A stretch of DNA of 13,122 nt, from NCBI GenBank assembly GCA_026169575.1, contig JAPFCT010000074.1:1-13122 (forward strand), read 5' to 3'. This DNA comes from Faecalimonas sp. Its GTDB lineage: Bacteria; Bacillota_A; Clostridia; Lachnospirales; Lachnospiraceae. Position 1 is the stretch's first letter. The number at the start of each line of letters is the position of its first letter. The notes beneath the pieces are model-generated. The model did not search any database and had not been told where the DNA came from. It worked only from the letters and a program-made list of their open reading frames with translations. The translations under genes and the position numbers were made by a program. This document shows positions 5,417-13,122 of the stretch, piece by piece.

Positions 5417-7441
5417 CTATTCCTCTGGAAGATGGAATCTTGCAACCAATTCCTGAAGCATCTGAGCCTGCCCGGACAATTCTTCACTTGCCGCTGCACT
5501 CTCTTCTGCTGTCGCAGAACTCGTCTGCACAACGCTGGAAATCTGATCTACACCGAGCGTCGTCTGTCTGAGCGTCTCATCCTGCTGCTTGGAATTCTCC
5601 ACAATTACTTTCGCTTCCTGTGAAATATCTCCTACTTTCTCGTAAACCTGCTCAAATGATTCTGCCGTTTTATCTGCGATAACCTTACCGTTTTCCACTG
5701 CCTCCAGCGCCTTTTCAATCAACTCTGCGGTGGTCTTGGATGCCTCTGCAGTCTTTCCTGCAAGATTTCTTACTTCATCTGCAACAACAGCAAAGCCTTT
5801 TCCTGCTTCCCCTGCCCTTGCTGCCTCCACAGCCGCATTCAGCGCCAGAATATTTGTCTGGAACGCAATATCTTCAATGCTCTTGATGATCTTCTCTACT
5901 TTCATAGAATTTTCCGAAATATCATCCATCGCTTTCAGCATTGTCTGCATCCGCTCTTCTCCTTCTGCGACTGCACCTGAGACAAACTCAATCTGCTGTC
6001 CGGTACGGAGAATCGTTTCTGTATTCTCATCAATCTGCTGTGAAATATCATCCAGCGTTGCCGCAAGTTCCTGCACGCTTGACGCCTGCTCCGTTGCTCC
6101 CTGCGCCTGGGACTGTGCTCCCATAGATACCTGGTCAGCTCCGCTTGCAACTTCATCCGCTGCTACCACAACGGAACGAAGTGTCTCGGAAATCGTATCC
6201 CGTACCTCTAACAACGCCTGCTTAATCTGGGCAAACTCGCCTTTGTAGTCCTGCTTCAGTGTAAAGACAAAGTTTCCTTTTCCAATCTCTCCCAAAGCTT
6301 CTGTAATCTCATTGATATACAGAATGTATTCTTTGAGCCGGTCTGTGATCGCATTGATATCTTCTGCCAGCAGACCAATCTCATCACTGCTTTTTACCTC
6401 TGCTTTCACTTCCAGATCGCCGCCTGCAATTTTGTATGCAGTTTTGGACAATTTTTTCACTGAACCAGTAATTTTCATACTGAATCCAATAATAACAGCT
6501 GTCAGAATTGCTATCGCGATCATAAACCACCAGATCACACATTTGACCGTCTCTTTGATGTAGCTCTGGTATTCCTCTTCTGGAAGATTTCCTAAAATAT
6601 AATAGCCCTCTTTTTCCAGATAAGTTCCGGAACCGACAAATTTCTGTCCGTTCTGTTCATAATCCACTCCATTGATCGATTTATTTTCAATAACTGCTTC
6701 TGTAATATTATCGGAAAAACCTGCTTCTTCTACATTTTTCATGATCATCCCGTCTTCTGGATGATAGATGATATTATTGTCAATATCAAATGCCAGAATG
6801 CATCCGCCTTCTCCGATTTTCATATCGGAAAGCTTTGAAATAACCGTATCGATCAGTACGTCTACACCTAAGATCCCTTTCATCTCTCCGTCCACAAATA
6901 CGGGAGCGGCTACTGTAACGATTTTCTCTTTTGTAGATACGTTTTCATAGACTCCTGTTACAGCTGACTGCTTGGAGTCTACAACCGGCTGATACCATTT
7001 TCTTGAAGTCACATCAAAAGTTTCCTTCGTCTCATATGTATCATCTGACTGCAGAAAGTCCTTTGTTTCCAGGTCGCACAGCCAGGCATAGACAACAATT
7101 TCATCAGAAGCAACGATCTCTTTTAATTTCTTCATCAGCTGTTTCTGATTGTCAGAATGATTAAACGTCTCATCCCATCTGGAAACTCCCTCTACAACAG
7201 TTTCTTCCTTTGCTGCCATCTCTGCAATCCCTATGTATCTCTGAAAATAAGCATTTACCTGCTCTCCTGCCCGTTCCGCTTCTGCTGTCAGATAATTTGT
7301 GTCCAGTTCTGTCACGATTGTCTTCACCTGACCGATGATCCGGTTTCCAACAAAAATCATAATAAGAATCATTGGCAGCACAAGACCGAGGAGCAGCTTT
7401 GCCAAAAGCCCGAACCTTACTTTTTTGTTCTTTACTTTCAT
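5417..7441 (-). CDS. Methyl-accepting chemotaxis protein with dCache sensor (probable amino-acid receptor)
   Basis: A 674-residue transmembrane chemoreceptor. Order: membrane helix 1 (about 13-33), extracellular double-Cache domain (about 35-298), membrane helix 2 (about 301-321), HAMP (about 322-375, with DEIG at 353-356), a second HAMP-like module (about 380-425, KGNF...YKGEF), then the cytoplasmic signalling domain with its conserved tip [22 protein letters not shown] (523-544). SRKWY (R147, W149, Y150) and GVD (D194) match the arginine, tryptophan, tyrosine and aspartate of the dCache amino-acid-binding signature; the first tyrosine of that signature is F142 here. The probable ligand is therefore an amino acid or related amine, sensed outside the cell and signalled to CheA-CheW. 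Methylation regions are near ATEQASS and [20 protein letters not shown] upstream supports the start. No CheR-docking pentapeptide is seen. Confidence 0.95.
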   Translation of the reverse strand: MKVKNKKVRFGLLAKLLLGLVLPMILIMIFVGNRIIGQVKTIVTELDTNYLTAEAERAGEQVNAYFQRYIGIAEMAAKEETVVEGVSRWDETFNHSDNQKQLMKKLKEIVASDEIVVYAWLCDLETKDFLQSDDTYETKETFDVTSRKWYQPVVDSKQSAVTGVYENVSTKEKIVTVAAPVFVDGEMKGILGVDVLIDTVISKLSDMKIGEGGCILAFDIDNNIIYHPEDGMIMKNVEEAGFSDNITEAVIENKSINGVDYEQNGQKFVGSGTYLEKEGYYILGNLPEEEYQSYIKETVKCVIWWFMIAIAILTAVIIGFSMKITGSVKKLSKTAYKIAGGDLEVKAEVKSSDEIGLLAEDINAITDRLKEYILYINEITEALGEIGKGNFVFTLKQDYKGEFAQIKQALLEVRDTISETLRSVVVAADEVASGADQVSMGAQSQAQGATEQASSVQELAATLDDISQQIDENTETILRTGQQIEFVSGAVAEGEERMQTMLKAMDDISENSMKVEKIIKSIEDIAFQTNILALNAAVEAARAGEAGKGFAVVADEVRNLAGKTAEASKTTAELIEKALEAVENGKVIADKTAESFEQVYEKVGDISQEAKVIVENSKQQDETLRQTTLGVDQISSVVQTSSATAEESAAASEELSGQAQMLQELVARFHLPEE

Positions 7442-7459
7442 TTGTATTTTCCTCTTCTT

Positions 7460-7564
7460 TCATTTTGTCACACAGATGCTCTTCTGAAAATTTTCATCAG
7501 TCTCCTCATCTGTCTTGATAAACTCATAATCACACCTTATCTGAATTTTCCGGCAAATATTCAT
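7460..7564 (-). CDS. Possible 34-codon ORF upstream of the dCache receptor
   Basis: The ATG at 7564 is preceded by AGAAGGGATCAA, a fair ribosome binding site at a good distance, and the frame runs 34 codons (MNICRKIQIRCDYEF...SICVTK) to a TGA 18 bases before the receptor start. The product has no recognised domain. It may be a leader peptide coupling translation to the receptor, a genuine small protein, or chance; the short length gives no strong coding signal. Confidence 0.25.
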   Translation of the reverse strand: MNICRKIQIRCDYEFIKTDEETDENFQKSICVTK

Positions 7565-7600
7565 TTGATCCCTTCTCTGCCCTGTATGCTCTCTTCCTGT

Positions 7601-7629
7601 TCTATATTACAAATGCAAAGAGGAAGCAA
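7601..7629 (-). promoter_or_regulatory. Weak candidate promoter of the dCache receptor gene
   Basis: On the minus strand TTGCTT (7629-7624) and TATAGA (7606-7601) are separated by 17 bases. The -35 is poor, as is common where an activator is needed, and a direct repeat ends five bases upstream of it. The leader to the receptor start would be about 150 bases and includes the possible small ORF. Confidence 0.4.
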
Positions 7630-7634
7630 GAGGT

Positions 7635-7664
7635 TTTCCGACCCCCCTCCGGTTTTTTCTGACC
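7635..7664. repeat. 9-12-9 direct repeat, candidate LytTR-type binding site
   Basis: TTTCCGACC (7635-7643) and TTTCTGACC (7656-7664) match at eight of nine positions and are spaced by 12 bases, a 21-base period or two helical turns. This is the geometry bound by LytTR-domain response regulators such as AgrA. The repeat lies immediately upstream of the weak -35 of the candidate promoter for the dCache receptor. The base sequence itself is not the AgrA consensus, so the assignment rests on spacing and position. Confidence 0.45.
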
Positions 7665-7706
7665 AGATTCACACAAGATAAACGCTTATGATTTAACTTA
7701 TAAAGC

Positions 7707-7735
7707 ATTATAGCAAATTTTCTGTATTAGTTAAA
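7707..7735 (-). promoter_or_regulatory. Second candidate promoter upstream of the dCache receptor
   Basis: On the minus strand a perfect TATAAT (7712-7707) lies 17 bases after TTTAAC (7735-7730). The AT-rich surroundings make chance matches more likely. If used, the transcript would cross the direct repeat and the small ORF, with a leader of about 260 bases. Together with the promoter at 7601-7629, the direct repeat and the small ORF, this accounts for what I see in the 319-base gap 7442-7760; no RNA gene or known riboswitch was recognised there. Confidence 0.4.
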
Positions 7736-7760
7736 GTATTTTCAAAAATTTTTCTATTTT

Positions 7761-8114
7761 TTACCAGTTTCGTATTACTCCAAATATACATAATGCAACT
7801 ATATAAATATTCCAGATCCTGCTCATCCACCGTGGTCTCTTCTTTTCCTTTTCACTGCAATACCATTCTGCCAGAATTCCTGTCAGAAGGAACGGACCTG
7901 TCACAAACAAAAACGGATTTGCCTGAAATGCTCCTCTGATATCAGCCTTCGAAAGACACAAAATCAGGGTAGTTATCCCACACCCTGGACATAACCACCC
8001 TGTTATTTTATGGAACATGCAGGGAATCCCGATTCCGGTTCTTCTAAGCCAGAGCAGATATCCTGCCCCGGCTCCCAAAATAGCTGCTATCTTTCCTGCC
8101 CTCTTCTTTTTCAT
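7761..8114 (-). CDS. DUF2752 membrane protein
   Basis: A 117-residue protein with the DUF2752 signature: PCMFHKITGWLCPGCGITT (31-49; C32, C42, C45) followed by AFQANPFLF (62-70). Membrane segments are about 10-24, 48-56 (short), 67-83 and 102-114. The family is widespread and uncharacterised; the conserved cysteines might bind metal or undergo thiol chemistry, but this is unproven. AGGAA lies about nine bases before the start at 8114. It follows the DUF4234 gene by 23 bases, and the two families are often neighbours in Clostridia. No GC-rich terminator follows, only an AT-rich tract with AAAAATTTTT at 7745-7754. Confidence 0.88.
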   Translation of the reverse strand: MKKKRAGKIAAILGAGAGYLLWLRRTGIGIPCMFHKITGWLCPGCGITTLILCLSKADIRGAFQANPFLFVTGPFLLTGILAEWYCSEKEKKRPRWMSRIWNIYIVALCIFGVIRNW

Positions 8115-8137
8115 ATCTCTGTTCCTGAAAATCTGTC

Positions 8138-8692
8138 TTAATATTGTACCGCTTTATTGATCGTGTCCTGGATCAGACAGTAGTCAACAACCGACAGACC
8201 TAAAATACCAATTACCAGATAAAGAATTCCTGAGCTTCCGTTTACCCCTTTAATCCGGTCACACCGTTCACCCATTTTATATAACCAGTAAAATGAATAA
8301 ATTCCGCATGTCACAAGACTGAGCAGAAATACTACTGCTCCTGAAGTTGCCTGCGGCTCCCCTGCAAGCTGGTTCACTTCATCATTTATCTTAATCATCC
8401 AGTAAATCCCATAAAGTCCGCAAGTAACGATCAGAAGAACAATACTCAGCGCAATATTACGTTGCTCAATTCCGCCGCTTCCTCCATTATAAAATCCCGG
8501 AACCTGCCCCGCTTCGTTATTGCTGCTGTAACCTGCATTCTGTGCACCTCCATTTGGCTGTGCCGCATGATAGTTGCTCCACGGATTCTCTCCCTGCCAC
8601 GTATTCTGCTGTTCTTCCACAGTCGCTCCACAGTACACACAGAACTTCATCTCATCTTCCAGCTGTGCCCCGCACTGATGACAATATTTCAT
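8138..8692 (-). CDS. Zinc-ribbon plus DUF4234 membrane protein
   Basis: A 184-residue protein with three parts. The N-terminal zinc ribbon has CHQC (C4, C7) and CVYC (C18, C21). A flexible linker rich in Gly, Asn and Gln covers about 26-76. The DUF4234 domain (78-183) has three membrane helices (79-100, 117-138, 155-174), and its first two share a repeated pattern, VTCGLYGIYWMIK and VTCGIYSFYWLYK. Its function is unknown. Proteins with a cytosolic zinc ribbon joined to a small membrane domain are common in Clostridia. GAGGAGAAGGATT precedes the start at 8692. It lies 56 bases after the upstream receptor with no terminator visible, so it may be co-transcribed with the receptors. Confidence 0.9.
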   Translation of the reverse strand: MKYCHQCGAQLEDEMKFCVYCGATVEEQQNTWQGENPWSNYHAAQPNGGAQNAGYSSNNEAGQVPGFYNGGSGGIEQRNIALSIVLLIVTCGLYGIYWMIKINDEVNQLAGEPQATSGAVVFLLSLVTCGIYSFYWLYKMGERCDRIKGVNGSSGILYLVIGILGLSVVDYCLIQDTINKAVQY

Positions 8693-8748
8693 AATCCTTC
8701 TCCTCTTGCTCTCAATTTTCTGCCTTCATTACTATTTCTCTGTGTTTC

Positions 8749-10422
8749 CTAAAAATCCCTCAGTTTAAAGCGCGATACAAGATCCTTTAATAACTGTGAC
8801 TGTCCGGAAAGTTCTTCACTTGCCGCTGCACTCTCCTCTGCCGTTGCAGAATTCGTCTGGACAACGCTGGAAATCTGGTCAACTCCCTGCGTCACCTGGG
8901 AAATCTCTTCGGACTGCTGTCTGGCCGCCTCTGAAATTTTATCCACGTATTCCACAGCGCTCTTCGTTGTCTCCACAGTTGTCAGAAGCGCCTCTGCCGT
9001 CTGGTCTGCAATCTTCGTACCATTCTCCACCGCGGTAATTGTTCCTTCAATCAGCATTGTTGTGTTGCTTGCTGCCTCCGCACTCTTGGATGCAAGATTT
9101 CTTACCTCATCTGCGACAACTGCAAATCCCTTTCCTGCCGTACCGGCTCTCGCTGCCTCCACTGCTGCATTCAGGGCAAGAATATTTGTCTGGAAAGCAA
9201 TATCTTCAATCGTCTTAATAATCTTTCCGATATCGCCTGATTTCTGACTGATTTCTCCCATCGCCTCGATCATTCCACGCATCTGGTCATTAGAAACTTC
9301 AAGTTCTGACTGTGCCTGCTCAACTTTAAGGCTTGCTTCCCTTGCGTTCTCAGCAGTATCCTTTACTCTTCCTGAAATCTCATTGATTGCGGCTGCAAGC
9401 TGCTGGATAGAACTTGCCTGCTCCGTCGCTCCCTGGGAAAGCGCCTGTGCTCCGCTGGAAACCTGGTCTGCGCCGCTTGCCACCTGCTCAGACGCTTCAT
9501 TGATCTGTCTGAGTGTATCGCTCAGATTATGATTCATTTTCCGGATTGATGCAAGAATCGGCTGGAAGTCTCCTTTGTATACTTCATGTTCTGCATGCAC
9601 ATTAAAATTACCTGCCGCCATCTCATCCATCAGCCTTGTAAGATCGCCGACAACTTTTCCCAGACCTTCACAAGTATCCCTCACGCTCTCCATGAGCATT
9701 CCGATCTCATCTTTTGCCTCATAATCCAGATTCTGGGACATCTCACCCTGCGAAATTCCTTTCATCGCCGCCTCAATAAGGGCTACCGGTTTTACAATAT
9801 CTTTTGTCACACTGATTCCAATCAGCACCGCTGCCAGAACAGAAATCACCGACATTGAAAATACAAAGATCACTGCCCGGTTTGTTGTTGCAACACTCTC
9901 CTTCATCGTTGAGTTACGAATGGCATCCGTCTCTTCATTTAAAGGCCGGACCGTATCTTCCACTTTATTTAATGCCGGGGTACATTCATGCAGGATCGTC
10001 TGCTCTGCCGCTTTCCGGTCCCCATCTTCCAGTTCTGCAATCACTTTATCCCCGATTGCAAGCCATTCTTCCACCACCTCTTTGTATTCCTCAACCAGAG
10101 CCGGCTCAAGCACATTCAGTTTCTGAATTTCCTCAATATCATTTTTAATCTTCTGGGTCGTCTGTTCTACAATCTCTTTTTTCTCTGCATACTCTTCATC
10201 ACTGATCACCATATCCCGCAGATATCTTGCCGCAATATTCGTATACAGACGGTTATCTTTCACAAGATCGTCCACTGCAACGGATCCTGCCATAAATTTT
10301 TCAAGATCTTTATTGGTATCTGACAACGATAAAACTGAAAAAATAGAGATGAGAATCGTCAGTACAACTACAATCCCAAAACTAAGTAACAGTTTACTTT
10401 TGATTTTTAAATTTTTTAACAT
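8749..10422 (-). CDS. Methyl-accepting chemotaxis protein with four-helix-bundle sensor (second of tandem pair)
   Basis: A 557-residue chemoreceptor: membrane helix 1 (9-32), extracellular helical sensor of about 150 residues (33-182) fitting the four-helix-bundle MCP domain, membrane helix 2 (183-206), HAMP (207-260, DEIG at 238-241), a second HAMP-like module (263-308, AAGNF...YKGDF), and a signalling domain with the tip [22 protein letters not shown] (406-427). The ligand cannot be read from the sequence. An in-frame ATG at 10452 overlaps the stop of the upstream receptor (TAATG) but has no ribosome binding site. The ATG at 10422 has GAGGAG about six bases upstream and was chosen. The short C-terminus ends SRFKLRDF without a docking tail. 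It lies 29 bases after its paralogue. Confidence 0.95.
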   Translation of the reverse strand: MLKNLKIKSKLLLSFGIVVVLTILISIFSVLSLSDTNKDLEKFMAGSVAVDDLVKDNRLYTNIAARYLRDMVISDEEYAEKKEIVEQTTQKIKNDIEEIQKLNVLEPALVEEYKEVVEEWLAIGDKVIAELEDGDRKAAEQTILHECTPALNKVEDTVRPLNEETDAIRNSTMKESVATTNRAVIFVFSMSVISVLAAVLIGISVTKDIVKPVALIEAAMKGISQGEMSQNLDYEAKDEIGMLMESVRDTCEGLGKVVGDLTRLMDEMAAGNFNVHAEHEVYKGDFQPILASIRKMNHNLSDTLRQINEASEQVASGADQVSSGAQALSQGATEQASSIQQLAAAINEISGRVKDTAENAREASLKVEQAQSELEVSNDQMRGMIEAMGEISQKSGDIGKIIKTIEDIAFQTNILALNAAVEAARAGTAGKGFAVVADEVRNLASKSAEAASNTTMLIEGTITAVENGTKIADQTAEALLTTVETTKSAVEYVDKISEAARQQSEEISQVTQGVDQISSVVQTNSATAEESAAASEELSGQSQLLKDLVSRFKLRDF

Positions 10423-10451
10423 ATTTTCTCCTCTGTTTTGCGCTTCACGCA

Positions 10452-12233
10452 TTAATATTTGCTGTTGTCATAAAATGAAGTATCGGTGTAATCTGCATGT
10501 TCACTGTATGCAGGCGCCGGCTGTGAAACTGTCTGCTCCGGCTGGTAAACTGCTCCCTGCATTTCTGCATCGCGCAGGCGGAACCGGCTTACAAGGCCTT
10601 TCAGCAATTGTGACTGCCCGGACAGTTCCTGACTTGCTGCCGCACTCTCCTCTGCGGTAGCGGAATTGGTCTGGACAACGCTGGAAATCTGGTCAACCCC
10701 CTGTGTCACTTCTGAGATGGACTCTGCCTGCTGCTCTGCCGCAAGACTGATCTTCTCCACCGTCTGTACTGCCTGCTCAGCGCTCTCCACCGTTGCCGCG
10801 AGCGCTGACGCCGTCCGGTTCGCAATTTTTGTTCCTTCTTCTACCGCCTGAATGGATCCTTCGATCAGCAGTGTTGTATTCTTTGCCGCCTCAGCACTTT
10901 TGGATGCCAGATTACGTACTTCATCTGCAACAACTGCAAATCCTTTTCCGGCCTCGCCTGCGCGGGCAGCCTCGACCGCTGCATTTAATGCCAGAATATT
11001 GGTCTGGAAAGCAATATCCTCGATCGTCTTAATGATTTTTCCAATCTCATTTGACTTCTGGCTGATCTCTTCCATTGCATGTACCATCTCACCCATACTC
11101 TGATTAGAAGCAGATAATTCTTCCCCTGCGGAAGTCACCTGACCGCTTGCGTCTTTTGCATGCTGTGCACTGAGCTGCACCTGGTCTGATATCTCATTAA
11201 TTGTTGCCGCAAGCTCTTCTACAGAACTTGCCTGCTCTGTTGCTCCCTGGGACAATGCCTGTGCTCCGGAGGATACCTGCTCCGATCCGCTCGCCACCTG
11301 GTCTGCCGCCTCATTAATCTGTGTCAGCGTATCGCTCAGATTCCGGTTCATCGTACGGATTGATGCAAGCAGCGGCTCAAAATCACCTTTGTATGCCTCC
11401 TCCGCTTTTGTGCGAATGTTAAAGTTTCCTTTCGCCATCTCATCCAGCAGATAAGTAAGGTCTGACACTACTACATGAAGCCCTTCGCAAGTCGCACGGA
11501 AACTGTCTGCCAGTACGCCCAGTTCATCATTTCCCGTATGTGCAATTTCATTCTCAATATATCCTTCTGAAATTCTCTTTGCCACGCTTTCCAGTTCTTT
11601 TACCGGAGTTGTGATCGCACGGATTAATCTTGACACAACTACCACCACGAGTACAAACATTACCGCAAATACTCCAAGCTGAAGCCATACAACTCCCTGC
11701 TTTACTCTTTCTGCCTCTGCATCCGTCTGTTTCGCAAACTCATAAGTTTCGTTATAGACTGCCTCTGCCGCTTCTCCACACTCTGTGCTCAGTTCTGAAA
11801 ATGGTCCCTGCAGTTCTTTTTCTGCTTCCTGCCACTTTCCTTCCTCCATCAGCGCCATAATCTCAACTCTCGCCGCTCCGACTTCATCGCTGATCCGCTC
11901 CAGATCTGCCAGTGTCTTTACCTTGCCTCCGGAAGCATTTTCAATATTTTCAAGATTCTTTCCTGCCCGCTCTGCTACTTCCTGAATCTTACTTTTGTAT
12001 GCTGACAAATCCTCTGCTGCCAGCGCACTGTATAAATGAGACTCGATCTCATAGACATCCCTTGAAAAACTTGCCGCCTCTGTCGCCTCTACAAATGGTC
12101 CCGTATACAGCTGATGTGACAAACCTCCTACTTTATCTGTCGATGCAATCGCCAGTATCACCATGATCACTGACGAGAGAATCGTCACCCCGAAACCCAA
12201 AACTAACTTTTTCCCTATAGTCATTTTTTTCAT
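10452..12233 (-). CDS. Methyl-accepting chemotaxis protein with helical sensor and C-terminal tail (first of tandem pair)
   Basis: A 593-residue chemoreceptor: membrane helix 1 (10-31), extracellular helical sensor (32-180) probably of the four-helix-bundle class, membrane helix 2 (182-204), HAMP (205-258, DELG at 236-239), a second HAMP-like module (261-306, AKGNF...YKGDF) and a signalling domain with the tip [22 protein letters not shown] (405-426). After SRFRLRD (549-555) it has a flexible tail of about 38 residues rich in Pro, Tyr, Ser and Asp, ending FYDNSKY, which its paralogue lacks; such tails tether adaptation enzymes in some receptors. AAGGTAG upstream supports the start at 12233. 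It begins 15 bases after the preceding gene, so it is part of the same transcript. Confidence 0.95.
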   Translation of the reverse strand: MKKMTIGKKLVLGFGVTILSSVIMVILAIASTDKVGGLSHQLYTGPFVEATEAASFSRDVYEIESHLYSALAAEDLSAYKSKIQEVAERAGKNLENIENASGGKVKTLADLERISDEVGAARVEIMALMEEGKWQEAEKELQGPFSELSTECGEAAEAVYNETYEFAKQTDAEAERVKQGVVWLQLGVFAVMFVLVVVVVSRLIRAITTPVKELESVAKRISEGYIENEIAHTGNDELGVLADSFRATCEGLHVVVSDLTYLLDEMAKGNFNIRTKAEEAYKGDFEPLLASIRTMNRNLSDTLTQINEAADQVASGSEQVSSGAQALSQGATEQASSVEELAATINEISDQVQLSAQHAKDASGQVTSAGEELSASNQSMGEMVHAMEEISQKSNEIGKIIKTIEDIAFQTNILALNAAVEAARAGEAGKGFAVVADEVRNLASKSAEAAKNTTLLIEGSIQAVEEGTKIANRTASALAATVESAEQAVQTVEKISLAAEQQAESISEVTQGVDQISSVVQTNSATAEESAAASQELSGQSQLLKGLVSRFRLRDAEMQGAVYQPEQTVSQPAPAYSEHADYTDTSFYDNSKY

Positions 12234-12248
12234 AATTCTACTACCTTC

Positions 12249-13122
12249 CTACTCATTCGTATTTTCTTCCCCAAAACCGGTTTCTTCTTTCTCTTCCGGA
12301 TACTGAACCAGTAATTCCTCCTCTTCTGGAAATGCTCCGGTTTTCCTGTGAAATATTTCCCGGATCCGGGACTTTATCTGAATTGCCTTACTCTGTGCAT
12401 GAACCTTGAACCGTTTCCAGTAATTCTGACAGAGCTTTGCAGCAATTTTCACTATCCTGCCGCCCCATAAAAATATGATGAGAAATGGAAATTTTACCAG
12501 CACCGGATAAAGCTTCTGCATCTCTTCTCTTGGAGGAAAAAGCCACTCCCGCTTGCGGTGTCCCCATTCCTCCTCCCGGTTGCGCCTGTAAAAGTCAAGA
12601 CGTATCCGTTCCCCCGGTAAAATGAGGTTATCCAGTCCTCTGTTCTCTTTTCCATTTTCTAAAATATATTCCTCCAGCTCCAGCGCTGTCCGGCAGTCAA
12701 ATTTTCCAGCTTCCCCAAACCACAGAGAAGCCAGTATATGTATCTGCACCAAAAACTCATCCAGCTTTGCTTTTTTGACGAGGTCTTTTATGATCTTCCA
12801 CTGGAACTGCTCACAATTACATTTCTTCTGTTGAAACAGCCAGAAATCCAGTATCGGTCTGACCTTCAGAATACCTCTGACATATAACTCCACCATTTTC
12901 CCGGTGCGGTAAATATACTCTTCCTCTTCCGAAAAAATATGGACATATTTGTGATGTTCCATCTTACAGAACTCTTTTACCGGATCACAGAAAAACCGTT
13001 TGATGACTTTATTTTCTACCGGAAACTCCTCATAAAGTATCACCTTCACTCCCGGTGGTCTGACATAAACAACCCCCTGGTCCAGCCGGTTCTCTTTCCG
13101 TTCATAATCCATATCTTCCATC
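12249..13122 (-). CDS. NTP_transf_5-like (uncharacterised nucleotidyltransferase family) protein, C-terminal part
   Basis: The frame is open to the window edge. An ATG at 13121 exists, but the first residues already look like the middle of the family (YERKENRLDQGVVYVRPPG, then VKVILYEEFPV), so the true start and the catalytic N-terminal motif probably lie outside. The visible part matches the C-terminal half of PF14907-like proteins: EEEYIYRTGKMVELYVRG and VRPILDFWLF, WFGEAGKFDC then ELEEYILENG, and WLFPPREEMQKLYPVLVKFPFL before a hydrophobic stretch. The last 60 residues are basic, then strongly acidic (ending EENTNE). Substrate and role are unknown. It is followed 15 bases later by a chemoreceptor gene and shares its transcript. 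The assignment is by recalled family pattern only. Confidence 0.6.
   Translation of the reverse strand, partial: MEDMDYERKENRLDQGVVYVRPPGVKVILYEEFPVENKVIKRFFCDPVKEFCKMEHHKYVHIFSEEEEYIYRTGKMVELYVRGILKVRPILDFWLFQQKKCNCEQFQWKIIKDLVKKAKLDEFLVQIHILASLWFGEAGKFDCRTALELEEYILENGKENRGLDNLILPGERIRLDFYRRNREEEWGHRKREWLFPPREEMQKLYPVLVKFPFLIIFLWGGRIVKIAAKLCQNYWKRFKVHAQSKAIQIKSRIREIFHRKTGAFPEEEELLVQYPEEKEETGFGEENTNE

Noticed and set aside
5730..6248. Long plus-strand open frames antisense to the chemoreceptor genes (also at 9062-9247 and 10852-11103)
   Set aside because: They mirror the conserved signalling domain on the opposite strand, recur at the same place in each receptor, and have low-complexity Ala/Ser-rich products with no ribosome binding sites.
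7638..7658. Plus-strand terminator formed by CCG...CGG followed by TTTTTT
   Set aside because: The stem has only three pairs, and no plus-strand gene ends there; the bases are better explained by the direct repeat.
7743..7754. AAAAATTTTT tract as a terminator of the DUF2752 gene
   Set aside because: It is a short AT-only palindrome without a GC-rich stem.
7442..7760. Cyclic di-GMP riboswitch or sigma-D-type motility promoter before the dCache receptor
   Set aside because: No GEMM-like conserved blocks were recognised. The only GCCG-like sequence (near 7550) lacks a TAAA box at the right distance.
10422..10452. TAATG overlap start for the second tandem receptor
   Set aside because: The overlapping ATG has no ribosome binding site, while the in-frame ATG ten codons later has a strong one and begins a typical receptor N-terminus.

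Overview
The window looks like chromosomal DNA from a motile, Gram-positive member of the Clostridia, most likely a gut Lachnospiraceae. This rests on the rpmG-secE-nusG-rplK-rplA gene order, strong AGGAGG-type ribosome binding sites, moderate GC content, and the family mix (DUF4430 plus ECF S component, VanW, DUF2752, DUF4234, several chemoreceptors). No tRNA, rRNA, CRISPR array, insertion sequence or phage gene was found. Species cannot be decided from the sequence.

Positions 1-2040 hold, on the minus strand, the ribosomal and transcription operon rpmG (L33), secE, nusG, rplK (L11) and rplA (L1, cut by the window edge). An extended -10 promoter lies just behind the preceding gene. Two near-copies of the L1-binding element of 23S rRNA sit directly on the ribosome binding sites of rplK and of rplA, which suggests L1 feedback control at both genes.

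Positions 2044-2942 (minus) hold a two-gene unit: a membrane-anchored DUF4430 protein (transcobalamin-like fold) and an ECF-transporter substrate-binding subunit. This is probably a vitamin-capture module, with cobalamin the best guess. A divergent promoter pair separates it from a plus-strand operon of a YqeG-type HAD phosphatase and a VanW-family protein (3104-4480). That operon converges, across a terminator, on a minus-strand TIM-barrel gene of unknown function (4610-5287).

Positions 5417-13122 (all minus) form a sensory region. In transcription order it holds the C-terminal part of an NTP_transf_5-like protein (cut by the edge), two tandem four-helix-bundle chemoreceptors, a zinc-ribbon/DUF4234 membrane protein, a DUF2752 membrane protein, then a 319-base regulatory gap and a third chemoreceptor with a dCache domain. 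That domain carries most of the amino-acid-binding signature. The gap holds two candidate promoters, a 9-12-9 direct repeat of the kind bound by LytTR regulators, and a possible 34-codon upstream ORF. The three receptors share closely similar signalling domains but differ in their sensory domains, so they probably feed different signals into one chemotaxis pathway encoded elsewhere.

Most of the window is conventional. The least described items are the second L1 site before rplA, the direct repeat and small ORF before the dCache receptor, the orphan TIM-barrel protein, and the linkage of an NTP_transf_5-like gene to chemoreceptors.
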